From: Nephrocerus scutellatus
Taxonomy: Eukaryota; Arthropoda; Insecta; Diptera; Pipunculidae
NCBI GenBank assembly: GCA_947095585.1
Contig: OX352764.1
Location: 71,381,536 to 71,445,535 of the forward strand
DNA: 64,000 nucleotides
Direction: 5' to 3'
Part shown: positions 54,131 through 64,000 of the stretch, in pieces
How positions within the stretch are numbered: the first letter of the stretch is position 1
How the letters are laid out: every line of letters begins with the position of its first letter
Notes under the pieces: generated by a model
What the model was told of the DNA's origin: nothing
Databases searched by the model: none
Seen by the model: the letters and a program-made list of their open reading frames with translations, nothing else
Translations under genes and position numbers: made by a program

Positions 54131-56199
54131 GATAAATAAAGAATAATTATTTGAAGAAAAAAATATCTTCGACCAACACAACGTTCTATACAGCATTGCA
54201 CTGCTTTTCCTTGTTGCAATCATTATGGTATTTTACCTCACATTATTCTATATGGCGTGTAAATATAATATGAAGTGAAATATCTTTGTAAATGCTTTTT
54301 TTGGATGCAGACCATGCAAGTAATCATTTTAAATCCCTTCAGTACTAAATATGTATATGACAAAAGCGACAAAAACGCAAAGCCCTATTTGAAAATTTTC
54401 AATTATCCTCCTGGGATCCGAATCGAGTTCAAATCTATTTGGAAACTCCAGCTATAACAAGTAAACCTTTATAGCAATACAACTCCAACAAACACCGATA
54501 TACAAATACACGATTAAGCTGCAATATACTATGTACATAGACGATAGGTAGAAGGAAAATCCGTACCTTGCATTATCAACGTTAGATCAGGATCTGGACA
54601 GAGATCAAATCATAGCAAACTGGGAAATATTCAAATTGACTGGTGGTGTAAACAATAGAGGGTCTTTCGTGCTTGAGAATATTCCTGTTCATATATATAT
54701 ATATATATATACTAGCAAAATGGCATAACAACTAGCACTGACGGAACTAAGGAACATATTCACCATTGTTCTGCAGAATTTAGTTTGACCAGAACGCATT
54801 GCTCCCGCCCTATTTATTTGTGTTTACATATTTGTGACCCCTTCAAGTCATTGAAGACTTGAGGACATTAGGAGACATAAACGGGTACATGTATGTAATT
54901 CCGATTCTCCTGACCGTACATTTGCTATATCTTATACAACAAATTCATTTTGTAGAGTGAACACGGACATTTTTATACAGGGCACCCTTATCAGAGAACA
55001 AGAATGTATCGTGCCAAAGAATACTATCTTCAGTATTGCGCAGATATTAATTCGTTCAAATTCGTACTTTGTGTTTTTAATCCTGCCTTTCTAATATGAC
55101 ATACGAAATGCACCATTAGTACAGGTTCAGGGAAAAATTCACATAATATAGTAATCAATCACTCTGCAGTTAACGTGCTTATTATTAGTTCAATCCAACA
55201 AGCGTCTAGTGTATGTTTACAACTTAAAATTCTGAAGAATTTGTTTAAAGAATTTAAAATTCGTTATGAGACGTTTTGAATGTCGGAACAATCAATAGCA
55301 GAGTATAAATTTGGAGAGAAAGAGAGTGGACAGCGCAAATCTACTTGTTCTAGTAATTAAATGTCTTCGCATTGCTGTTGAAAATTATTTATGTTACCTT
55401 TGTTTAACTCTCAAACATAGACTATGATAATTTTGTGTACATACAAAACAGATGCATAAAGACATCAATCAACATGTTGTGGTAGAATACAGTGAGAAAT
55501 AGTGAATTCTATATAGAAGGACGTAAGCAAGGAATTTATATTCATTGGAACGATAAACCTTATTTGTCATGTAAAAATAACCACACAATTTAGCATATCT
55601 GTAAATAAGTTTTCACTGACAAATGCTTCAGAAATAAGGACAATAATATACGGACTCAAGGTTGTATTTAAAAGTTTAATACAAACAACTTTGATTGATA
55701 AGGGTGATAATAGGAATACTTATATTCGTTAGATACATGATTGTGGCTTATAGGTTTCTATCGAGAGTTCGAGAATCTTAAAAAAATTTATAGTGAAACA
55801 TTGAAACATGTATTATTATTAATGTATTATTTACACTTCGACGAGTAAACTGCAAACAAAAAGTCATTAGAAATCTGACGGTTTTAATAGTATGTTTAGC
55901 TACTTACTTCTCATTATCTTATTATTATTTGTTCCTTCAAAATGTTCAAAATGTAACCTGCAAATCTACAGTCATATACCAATCTACGCTTTAAAAAAAA
56001 CCACTTTGCAATGGATGCCGTCCATCGATAGTTAGAATAGTTAGAGTTTCATTACGAAAATTAAGAAAATAAGAATTAAAATGTAGACATAAGTTAGGTT
56101 TTTTTTAAAACAAAATACACGACCTTGAACTCAATATTTTTTGTCGTATTTTCTTAAGAACACTAACCTCTACTTAAAACTAAAAGCAAAAAAATTACA
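54131..56199. other. No gene recognised
   Basis: Long AT-rich stretch with an (AT)n tract at 54691-54711. No exon or repeat end was identified. Confidence 0.4.
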
Positions 56200-56490
56200 A
56201 AACCAAAATAAGCTAAAATGGACAATTTCCTAATTGCACACGACGCTAACATCGCATATCCTCAGAACTTACCTTATTATATTGATTGGGAGCCCGAAGG
56301 CCGAAGCCTATATTCAGAGGACATGAAACTTTCTCAGCGAACGTGTGTACTTTTGTACATTTGTACGTATGTACGTTTGTACGTTTGTTTGTCGTGTCGT
56401 ATATCTCGGCTTCTACCAGTCAAAATTTGATGGGACTTGTTTTAAAACAATTGGTTAGCGCTCGGCTTGCGATGGTTACTACACCTGATA
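56200..56490 (+). repeat. Family Y1, copy 2
   Basis: CAGAGGACATGAAACTTTC, a (TGTACGTT)n-like tract at 56346-56390, TATATCTCGGCTTCTACCAG, AAAATTTGATGGGACTTG, AACAATTGGTTAGCGCTCGG, CTTGCGATGG. Same order as the minus-strand copy at 16056-16400. It runs directly into a Y2 copy. Confidence 0.65.
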
Positions 56491-56499
56491 AAACTGAAA

Positions 56500-56810
56500 A
56501 AAATACTCAATCTGCGCATTGCTATCGATTTTTTTAAGCCTAAACGTTTGCAAAGTAAAATGTGGTTTTACTTTATTTTACGTAGCAAAAGGAAGTATAG
56601 TAATCATAAAAATTTTCGAACTCGGGATTTTTGCAGATTTACCAACTACCGTATTTCCTGAGTCAAAAAAAGCGAAAATAAAAAAATCTCTGTCTGTCTG
56701 TATGTCTGTCTGTCTGTCTGTGTCCACTCTTCAGATGATTTCCACGGAAGTCTGCCAACCTAAAGTGGCAGTTTACTCAGACAGTTTTTCGAGTTTTTGC
56801 AAATTTGATT
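56500..56810 (+). repeat. Family Y2, copy 2 with (TCTG)n tract
   Basis: GAACTCGGGATTTTTGCAG, TTTACCAACTACCG, TTTCCTGAGTC, AAAAAGCGAAAA, then about eight TCTG units (56690-56722), GTGTCCACTCTTCAG, CCAACCTAAAGTGGCAGTTT and TTTTTCGAGTTTTTGC. Matches the copy at 19080-19400. The microsatellite is longer here. Confidence 0.65.
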
Positions 56811-56866
56811 TAGTTTTCTTTCGGTATTCACATTTCCCTTAAGTTATGTTATAACATAAACATATT

Positions 56867-57080
56867 GTTACGAAAATAGATTTAGTATAATTTACAGCGC
56901 TATCTGTATCTCAGTATAAGTAGTATTGTTTATAAAGATATGTGGAATTTATTCATAGAAGTTATATGTGGTACTATTCCATTATGTAGTTATACTCGTG
57001 TGTACTTATATGTGGTGCTGTTCCAATATTAGATGTACTGGTGTGTAGAAGTATTGCGGCAGATCCAAAAACTCACTTGT
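56867..57080 (+). repeat. LTR fragment related to the solo LTR
   Basis: TTGTTACGAAAATAGATTTAG followed by ACAGCGC and, later, CATAGAAGTTAT resembles the start of the solo LTR at 4568 and of the split LTR at 1813 (CATAGAAGTTAT is shared with the latter). No right end was found. Confidence 0.4.
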
Positions 57081-57807
57081 TACTCCCTTGAAAATTACCT
57101 CAGAATATCAATTAAATTGGCGGCCTAAACAAATATTGAAAGAAACCGTTATGAATATTTCCGTTATCAATTTCGATAAGTGGTTAACTATTAAGGTGTA
57201 TCCTGTGCAAAGCTCCATAAAAACATCTACATTTATTTTTATGTACACGAAAATACAGCGAAAATTGTGCTCCTTCTAAATATTTCAGTATAAATCAGCA
57301 ATTTCTTTCTTTTTCTTTTTCCTAATATAGGTATAATCATATAGGTGTATAAATATACCTATGCATATATATGTATACATATTATTGCATATAGTTAAAG
57401 CTTACAGCACTCTGATGATGGGCTGTAGTCAGATGGTGTTGGAAGTTTTTTTTTTATAGGAACAGGATGTAAGCCATATCAATTTGCGCAATTGAAATTA
57501 AGGCATGAGTGCATTTGAATCAAACTTAATAAAGAGGTGTTGCAGCAGATAGCAGCAGGTATTCGACAAGGTTCTAGTTTAAATAATGCCGGTTTGAATG
57601 CTAATCAACAACAGAAAAATACATATAGCATAGATCTAAACAAAAATACAAATTTTTTTTATAATTATTTCCTGCATCTGGAATGGTGCAACAATCAGAA
57701 CCTTTAGCTTTTTAAATGTACATATTGCTGTTAAATTTTTCTATTTGATACTGAACATTTTTCAACAAAAAATGTCTTAATTTAGAAATTTTGTTTATAA
57801 TTAAAAA
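57081..57807. other. No gene recognised
   Basis: A pyrimidine tract and AG at 57447-57459 resembles a splice acceptor, but the following frames close within about 20 codons, so no exon is called. Confidence 0.35.
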
Positions 57808-58130
57808 AAACCAATAAAAAATAATTAAAAAAAGAAAGAAAAAGTAAATTCTCTAATTGATAACCAATGTGCAAAGTTTGAATAAAATCGAGTAACATTT
57901 TAAAAAAAATTTGGGAACTCCTCCTCCTCCTGATCACTCCAAAATTTTTACAAAAAGTGTTTCCATGTGTACACAATTTAAAGAAAATCGGTCTTTAATC
58001 ACTTCCACATTTTTACAAAAAGATGTGGTCCATTTGATATACACATGCGTATAAAATTTGAAGAAAATCGGGTACTTTTTTGTACAAAATTTGTGTGGGT
58101 GCTCTCGGACCCCGCGGCCCGAACACTTCC
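57808..58130 (-). repeat. Family H copy, truncated
   Basis: Starts ACCAATAAAAAATAATT and GTAAATTCTCTAATTG, with two to three units (CTCCAAAATTTTTACA, TTTAAAGAAAATCGG, GTATAAAATTTGAAG). It breaks off after GACCCCGCGGCCCGAACAC at about 58127. Confidence 0.7.
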
Positions 58131-58212
58131 AAATTGATCCCAAGATTTGGTGTGTCAGTGTGTTGTGTGTTATGTTGTTCTTGTGAAAACATGTCCTTTT
58201 TACCAAAATGCG

Positions 58213-58440
58213 TTTCTTTTTAAATTCTCTACATTAACTTCGCATACCCGTGGCTGGCGGACTGGCTGGCTGGTCAGATCTTGTGATCAATTTTTAACCC
58301 ACTTCCTAAGCCAGATTTTTTTGAAACTTTGCACACATGTGTATATTCGGTGACAATACTTTCTAATAAAATTTGAGAGTGATCGGTCCGCGGGGTTGGG
58401 GGCCTCCAATACAAATTTTTTCCAAATAAAGCGGCATCAG
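58213..58440 (+). repeat. Family H copy in opposite orientation, truncated
   Basis: TTTTTAAATTCTCTACATT, ACTTCGCATACCCGTGGC with GGACTGGCTGGCTGG, GATCAATTTTTAACCCACTT, GTGTATATTCGGTGAC and one unit, ending near 58437. It lies about 80 bp from the preceding minus-strand copy. Confidence 0.75.
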
Positions 58441-60508
58441 ACAAAAAGATGTGGTCTGTATTAACTGTATGTATGTATGTATGAGTATTAACTTTCACAC
58501 TAACATTTAAAAAATGCATTAAAGGATTAAAATTACAAAAGTCATATCCTTTTACATCAGTCCCTCAAAGTTGGCCAATATTGTTAATATATAAATAATT
58601 ATAAAATCAAAATCTAAATTAATTTAAAGCAGAATGTGATGCTAAAAAGAAAAAGTAAATAAATCAAAGAAAGGATTAAAAAAAATTTAAATTTAATAAA
58701 ATTCGATTTAAATGTAATTTTTAGAGTTGCATAACGACAAAATTTCTATGAATGCTTTCAATTTTGAAATGATTGTCAGCATTATACTGATTCGGAAAAG
58801 TCCTATAAATTTATCGATATTTCATTTGACTCCATTGATAATCTCTGTTAAAATCACCCCATGCTACTTAAACAGTTTTCCCAATCAGGCACATTTAACC
58901 CTTGTTTTCTACACAACCATTTTGGTGTTTTGCATGAACAAAACGTTGTTATGTTTCAAGAGCACTGATGCAGAATGGCTTTTCATGGACGACAGAAAGA
59001 TACGTAGGTGAAAAGTGGTAGCGTGTCCCGTGTGTACATGTGTGGTTTTGGCGATATGTACACTGGAATCTGCAACTCTAGCAAATAGGACGAATTTGAT
59101 TTCCTCTTTGGATGTATTGGCCAAACGAAAGAACCTACGACCAAAAATCGGGTTCTATTCAATGTAATTATGTGCAATGTTCCGCGGCGACCACACTATT
59201 TTCGCTTTAGACTTTGCGTCAAACGTGCGTAAATGGAGAATTGTTCCAATAGTAAAAGGAAATGTACGCATTTCCAATTTCAAAGTCTACCATATTCACT
59301 GATCAGAACGAAAATCAGGTAGAAAACCCAGGGAAATGAGTTTTAATTGATGTTGGTACTTTCAGTTGTTGTACGTTTATCTATGCAGTGAAGTTTTAAA
59401 TCACGAATTAGTGCAGCACTGATTTTGAATAAAAGCATAAAAGGAATAGATAGATATATAGAAGCGATAGAGCATGTATTGATAAATGTGTACCCATTCA
59501 ATATTAACACAAAAGTGAAGGCACAGGATATTGTACAATTACCGGCAAAGTACATTTCTGCGAACTTTATTTACGAATGGTTAGGACGTAAATTTTCAAT
59601 TATATTTTAAAAATTTTAGGGTAGAATTTCTGACTTATGACAGCTCATGTGTTGAATTTTATTACACAATTAACTTTATCAATGCTATAATTCATCAGTT
59701 CTCAGCCTGTAGACGCGTATCCCTGAAGTTGGTCTTTGCTCCATCGAGCTAGTTTTCGTGCCCACAGAAACGAATATTTTGGACATTAGACCCGGTTTTT
59801 TAACAATTATACCTTTTGATTTCCAAAACATAATACACTCTGCCTACAAGCGTAAATCTGATTAATCTTCGCTGTATGGAATCTTGAAGCTAAAAGCTAA
59901 ATAAGCTCCTCTACGTACAGATCAGTGTGGTACGTTAAATGTCAATGGAGACGTCTACTTTCACAAGTTTATCATGATAAGTTAGTCACTGAGTATAACT
60001 GCATATTAAATTAACTCCTAATTAATCGCAATACCACGATGAGCACATTACTTCACTTCCAGAGACTTTTGCTGCAATAATGGTACCAATAAGCCAAAAA
60101 TTATTACTTGTTTGGACAGCTTTATTCATAGCCTAGACTTCAGTTTATGTGTAAGGTATTGATTGATAGAATCTTATTAAATAGTAATCATCGCACGATA
60201 TTACTTGCTCTAAGCCTCTCAGAGCAATTAAAAAGTAAAACGCGTAAAATGCTAATGAGCCTAATCCTGTTTCCCTATTTGCCTAGAAAATATGATTAAC
60301 CAATTCAATATCAGTTTATGCTAATTTAAACTTTTTCAATACCAAAACAACATTTACAAGTTTGTTTGTCTATTGGTGAATGGGTTATAACAAGATTATT
60401 ATATCCCATCTATCAATTCTCTCTTCAAGCTACTTTTCTCTCCTCGAAGTATTAAATTAAAAAATTAGAAAACAAATGTAGCAGCAATTTTTCAATTTAT
60501 TATTGCAG
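58441..60508. other. Intron-like DNA, no gene recognised
   Basis: Frames of 94 codons (58727-59011) and 61 codons (59425-59610) were examined and show no splice sites or family resemblance. The last bases (ATTTTTCAATTTATTATTGCAG) form the acceptor of the exon that follows. Confidence 0.4.
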
Positions 60509-60694
60509 CACATAAAGACAAAAGCATCCGGTGCGAAGTACGTTAAACCGCTACCAGCAATGGAACCAAACTCATTGTCGATTCAAAGTTTACCCACCAA
60601 CCACCAATATCAGTTGAGGCTTCAGGAAATTGCAACGACTGCACGATACCCAAGCATTAGAAGTAAATCTCCAAACAACAACAACAATACATAA
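60509..60694 (+). CDS. Candidate last coding exon of a host gene
   Basis: After a pyrimidine-rich tract and TTGCAG (60503-60508), a frame of 61 codons plus a TAA stop at 60692-60694 stays open. It reads H-I-K-T-K-A-S-G-A-K-Y-V-K-P-L-P-A-M, E-P-N-S-L-S-I-Q-S-L-P, H-Q-Y-Q-L-R-L-Q-E-I-A, R-Y-P-S-I-R-S-K-S-P and ends with five Asn and Thr. The base composition is clearly more balanced than its neighbours and the protein is hydrophilic and low in aromatic residues, like a cytoplasmic or disordered tail. I do not recognise it. It enters in phase 0 if the frame shown is right, so it cannot follow the signal-peptide exon (phase 1) directly. The call is by eye. Confidence 0.5.
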   Translation, partial: HIKTKASGAKYVKPLPAMEPNSLSIQSLPTNHQYQLRLQEIATTARYPSIRSKSPNNNNNT

Positions 60695-61230
60695 GAGTAG
60701 AGCTTTAAACCACTATGATGAACTTCCTGCATAACGTTTGTTCATTTGTTATTTGCCCAACATTCAGCCAGCCTAAGCCGAATTCAAGAAAAAAGCGATA
60801 GCCATTCATATGTGCACCTAGGGATACGAAAGGGAGGACTCACTTGCTTATAGAAATTTTGATATGGCTTGGAACGTTTTGTGTTCGTTGGTAACCATAA
60901 ACCCCTAGATGATAGTTTGTCATGGGTTCTCTTTCATGCTGCGCATTGCACACATCCTTCCTCAGAGCTACCACTAGAATGAATTAGAGGATGTTCATCA
61001 TATATCTCGGAACGTTCTGCAACTGCCCAGCGGCGTATAGTAGATCTGAATTGATATGGGGTTTAGAAATAATAATTTTCGATTTATGTCCTTCTTGTGT
61101 AGCACGAATATGATTCAGTGTTTAAGCGATGTAGAAACGTTCCCTACTCAGAGATCGTGCAGTCACTGCATGGATTTTACTCGTTTGTATATTAGACTGT
61201 AATAAAGTGACTGTAATAAACGATATTAGC
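60695..61230 (+). other. Putative 3' UTR with polyadenylation signals
   Basis: Sequence after the TAA is moderately GC-containing and free of known repeats. AATAAA occurs at 61201-61206 and again at 61215-61220, a plausible cleavage region. Depends on the exon call. Confidence 0.35.
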
Positions 61231-61744
61231 AAGTGAAAAATTATAACCTTTTTTGTATTTTGTTAAAAAATTCCACAGTATAATGAAACTGAAAACATTA
61301 CGTACAAAAAATATTTTAAAAGAACACAAACATTAATAATAGTACAGGAAAAATAAGCATGACTCCATACAAAGTTCTAACTAATTCACATAGAAATGAT
61401 ACTCATATTATGTTGTATATAATAGTTCGACGCCTTTTTTCAGAAAGTTAAAAGGATTTTTTGAATAAATTAAACCTTAAAAACCAAAACATATATATAC
61501 ATATATATTTTTTGTAAGTAAATTACTTATAATTAAATACTATAACATAATAAAATGTAACATAGTATAATATTTATTTCTTTTAAATGTCAAGTTCAAA
61601 AATTTAAAAAAATCGAAAGGGAGGTTCCTTTATTATGATTTTTGCCTACACATATTGTTATTATTATTTTTATGCAAATACATTAAAGGAACATTTCTGC
61701 ATAAAATAATTATTGGAATTCCGCAAAAAAAAATTTCTCTGGTG
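61231..61744. other. No gene recognised
   Basis: AT-rich spacer. Confidence 0.4.
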
Positions 61745-62200
61745 TTTCTGGCTTGTGGCTTGTCTCCTAATCTTGGGAACAATTTTTAATCCACTTTCTA
61801 GAGCCGGTTTTTTAAACTTTGTATTTTTTATGACAGGCGGTCAGCCATCAGCAGAATAGGGGGAATAACACATAATGCTCTAGAATTGCAGGTGGCCGTA
61901 ACAATTTCTGACTGGTGGAAGTGCCATGAAACCTCCACGTGGTGGCCGCCGGTAATTATCCTCCAATGCAGGAAAAGCGGAATTATCGGAAAAACGTTAT
62001 TATTACGGAACCCGGGAGGCCAGGACCGGACCCCGGTTGTAGAGCCAAATATGATGATGATGATTTTCTATGACAAAACTTTCTATTAAAATTTGCAAGT
62101 GATCAAGCTATACAGTCGAGAGGCTCGCATATACATATTTTTCAAATTCACCCGATTTTTTTTAATTTCTTTAAAAACTTGAAAGTGATCAAATGAAGAA
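61745..62200 (+). repeat. Family H copy split by a LINE or SINE tail insertion
   Basis: The left part has TGGCTTGTCTCC, CAATTTTTAATCCACTTTCT and TTTTTTAAACTTTG. The right part has TATGACAAAACTTTC, AAATTTGCAAGTGATC and CACCCGATTTTTTTTAATTT. Both match the first unit of the other H copies. A 233-bp insert interrupts the unit (see next). Confidence 0.65.
61836..62068 (+). mobile_element. Short retroposon with (GAT)n tail nested in family H
   Basis: GC-rich insert (GTGGTGGCCGCCGG, CCCGGGAGGCCAGGACCGG) ending in GATGATGATGATTTTC. It is bounded by TATGACA at 61829-61835 and 62069-62075, an exact 7-bp target duplication that restores the H unit when joined. A GAT-repeat tail fits the 3' end of a 5'-truncated non-LTR element. 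The family was not identified. Confidence 0.65.
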
Positions 62201-62690
62201 GTTGATTTTTATACTGATGATGGTATATAAGTTTATTTGTTTAAATAAAAACAAAAAAAAATTAATTATTTCACTACGAATTTTAAGAAAATGGGGATAT
62301 CTCTGTAATGGGAGCTAGTAAAAATTTGATTAATATATTGAATAGCGCAGAATAATTTATTTTTTTACATGTTCTAGGAACAATATTTTTTTAGTGCCGC
62401 CATATCCGCCAAATTTTAAAGCAAATTGAGTTTTATTTTCTTTAACTGTTTTTTTGGAGTAGATAACAGCCCTTGTTAAACATGTAACATGTGGATATTA
62501 ACCAAATTTGTAGGTATTACCTCACATTCCATAGATATTCAAATTTTCTTTCAGGGGAGTTTATGTCATAAAAGTAAAAATGTTCTTTATGTTATAAATA
62601 ACTAACTATGTAATAACTAAAGGTACATACTTGTATATTATTTTTGGACTTTTGGTTGCGCCAGACGCCAGTGGATGGAAATTCGTTATA
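62201..62690. other. No gene recognised
   Basis: AT-rich spacer up to the TA target of the DD41D element. Confidence 0.4.
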
Positions 62691-63994
62691 ACGGGTGTTT
62701 TTTTAAGAGGTTGCCGATTTTTTTTTTGAATAAAACACATATAAAATTATGAAATGACCAACATTTTTTTTTATTTGGTAGATAATTTTTTGGCATTTAA
62801 CATTTAAACACAATTTCTGGCATATGGCTACCACGACTATTTTTCACAAATGTCATTCTGGAGGTCCAATTTTCCAGCACTTTTTCAAGCATTTGAGGGC
62901 GTATGTCAGCAATGACACGTTGAATATTGGTTTCCAAAGCGTCAATCGATTGAGGTTTATCCACATAAACCAATGACTTCACGTATCCCCACAAAAAGTA
63001 ATCGAGTGGCGTCAAATCGCACGAACGCGGAGGCCAATTCACCGGACCATTTCTCGAAATAATGTTGTCGTTGAAAGTTTCTTTCAATAAGTCGATTGTT
63101 TCACGTGCTGTATGGCAAGTGGCACCATCTTGTTGAAACCACATTTCATCCATATCCATATCTTCAAGATTTGACAACAAAAACTCATTTAACATGGTTC
63201 TGTATCGATTTCCATTCACGGTAACGCGTCGTCCTTCCTCATTTTTAAAGAAATATGGACCGATGATCCCACCAGCCCATAGACCGCACCAAACAGTACA
63301 TTTATCAGGATGCATTGGTAATTCTTGAACGGCGTGTGGATTATCTTTGCTCCAAATGCGACAATTTTGTTTGTTGACGTATCCATTTAACAAAAAATGC
63401 GCCTCATCACTGAAGAGAATTTTACGGTAAAAAAATGGATCTTCGTTCAATTGATTTAACGACCAATCACTGAATTCACGGCGCAAACGATGGTCGTGTG
63501 GCTTTAATTCTTGCACCAATTGAATTTTGTATGGCACCAAACCCAAATCTTTACGTAAAATTTTCCATAAAGTCGATGGACAAAGTCCAATTTGCTGAGC
63601 ACGACGACGAATCGATAAATTGTCGTTTTCTTCGACACTGGCCTCAACGACAGCAATATTTTCTTCTGTACGAACTCTTCTCATTCTTGTCGGTGGCTTG
63701 GCATCCAAAAGAGTGAATGTAGACCGAAATTTGGTAATTACGTTCTTTATGGTGGTCTCTGACGGACGATTATGTGCACCATAAAATTCACGAAGTGCTC
63801 TATAAACATTTTTAATTGAACACTGATTTTGAAAATAAATTTCCACGATTTGAAAACGTTGTTCTGGAGTTAACCTATTCATAATGATTTGCCAAACAAT
63901 ACTGAGTAGAAATGCCACTTTGAGCTCTCAAAACAACTGTCATAAAATAAAACGACATCTATCGGAAAAACAAACCTCCTAAAAAAACACCCTT
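62691..63994 (-). mobile_element. Complete DD41D (rosa-type) Tc1/mariner transposon
   Basis: A 1304-bp element with terminal inverted repeats: GGGTGTTTTTTTAAGAGGTT on the left (from 62693) and the complement of GGGTGTTTTTTTAGGAGGTT on the right (to about 63992). Both ends touch TA (62689-62690 and 63995-63996), the Tc1/mariner target duplication. The single open frame fills most of the element on the minus strand without a stop. It is thus structurally complete and possibly active. The small differences between the arms show it is not brand new. Confidence 0.9.
62797..63882 (-). CDS. Transposase, DD41D rosa-like Tc1/mariner family
   Basis: The transposase binds the inverted repeats and cuts and pastes the element into TA sites. 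The frame is open for 373 codons from 63918, but the likelier start is the internal Met 13 (361 residues, M-N-R-L-T-P-E-Q). That is where related proteins begin with an R-x-x-I-V-E-x-Y helix-turn-helix; the upstream 12 residues look like leader. Residues below count from Met 13. A second helix-turn-helix is at about 88-115 (L-S-I-R-R-R-A-Q-Q-I-G, S-T-L-W-K-I-L). The catalytic Asp residues are 159 (L-F-S-D-E-A-H-F), 252 (F-Q-Q-D-G-A-T-C-H-T-A) and 294 (D-L-T-P-L-D-Y-F-L-W-G). The gaps are 92 and 41 residues, hence DD41D. No disabling change was seen. Other members of the superfamily have DD34D or DD34E spacing, which argues for rosa. Confidence 0.92.
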   Translation of the reverse strand: MNRLTPEQRFQIVEIYFQNQCSIKNVYRALREFYGAHNRPSETTIKNVITKFRSTFTLLDAKPPTRMRRVRTEENIAVVEASVEENDNLSIRRRAQQIGLCPSTLWKILRKDLGLVPYKIQLVQELKPHDHRLRREFSDWSLNQLNEDPFFYRKILFSDEAHFLLNGYVNKQNCRIWSKDNPHAVQELPMHPDKCTVWCGLWAGGIIGPYFFKNEEGRRVTVNGNRYRTMLNEFLLSNLEDMDMDEMWFQQDGATCHTARETIDLLKETFNDNIISRNGPVNWPPRSCDLTPLDYFLWGYVKSLVYVDKPQSIDALETNIQRVIADIRPQMLEKVLENWTSRMTFVKNSRGSHMPEIVFKC

Positions 63995-64000
63995 TATATA

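Noticed and set aside
57447..57560. Acceptor-like tract followed by an open stretch
   Set aside because: All three frames close within about 20 codons and the apparent donor (GTATTC) is poor.
57950..58030. Possible host exon from GC-rich patches in family H copies
   Set aside because: The GC-rich pieces are the conserved GGGCC blocks of the minisatellite, seen in every copy.
58727..59011. A 94-codon plus frame with hydrophobic segments
   Set aside because: No splice or start context, AT-driven composition and no family resemblance.
59425..59610. A 61-codon frame (I-D-R-Y-I-E-A-I-E-H and so on) as a possible exon
   Set aside because: An AG lies upstream (CTTTCAG near 59366) but an in-frame stop separates it from the frame, and no donor or known family supports it.

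Overview
The window is AT-rich nuclear DNA from an insect, most likely a fly. The evidence is the set of mobile-element families, the short AT-rich intron and splice signals, and the lack of any bacterial gene layout. Near its right edge is an intact Tc1/mariner element with DD41D spacing. I know that spacing from the rosa family, first described in the fruit fly Ceratitis rosa, so a tephritid is a reasonable guess but is not proven.

The window is a gene-poor, transposon-dense stretch. From left to right: a 5'-cut Jockey-clade LINE (1-1335); a Tc1 transposase scrap; an old LTR split by an RTE-like LINE (1813-3717) and followed by a 118-bp tandem array; a tRNA-derived SINE beside a clean 701-bp solo LTR with ATAC target duplications (4568-5268); a LOA/R1-type LINE with RNase H, bounded by 15-bp target duplications (7310-9520); a broken TBC1D5-like gene fragment that keeps an intron (11303-11600); and CR1-like LINE relics at 12.2-13.0, 34.3-35.5 and 38.0 kb. 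Further right are a pogo/Tigger transposon (40.0-41.6 kb), two Helitron 3' ends (43.3 and 49.4 kb), Jockey ORF1 remains (46.7-47.1 kb), a decayed LOA-like element with ORF1, endonuclease, reverse transcriptase and RNase H parts (50.4-53.5 kb), and the intact DD41D element (62691-63994).

Four repeat families knit the window together. (1) A tRNA-headed SINE with A and B boxes and an (ATT)n tail has seven copies. (2) A family here called H has about ten copies. It carries short subterminal inverted repeats (TAAATTCTCTA), a C-G-rich microsatellite and a roughly 122-bp minisatellite, an architecture like DINE-1/Helentron elements. (3) An unclassified repeat of about 400-490 bp, family X, has three copies. 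(4) Two further families, Y1 and Y2, occur as scattered copies at 16 and 19 kb and side by side at 56 kb; Y2 carries a (TCTG)n tract.

Host genes are visible only as isolated exons on the + strand. One is a 5'-UTR plus signal-peptide exon with a perfect GTAAGT donor (33305-33664). Another is a candidate last coding exon with a good acceptor and polyadenylation signals (60509-60694, 3' UTR to about 61.2 kb). They could belong to one long-intron gene whose introns hold the transposons, but no middle exon was recognised, so that link is only a hypothesis.
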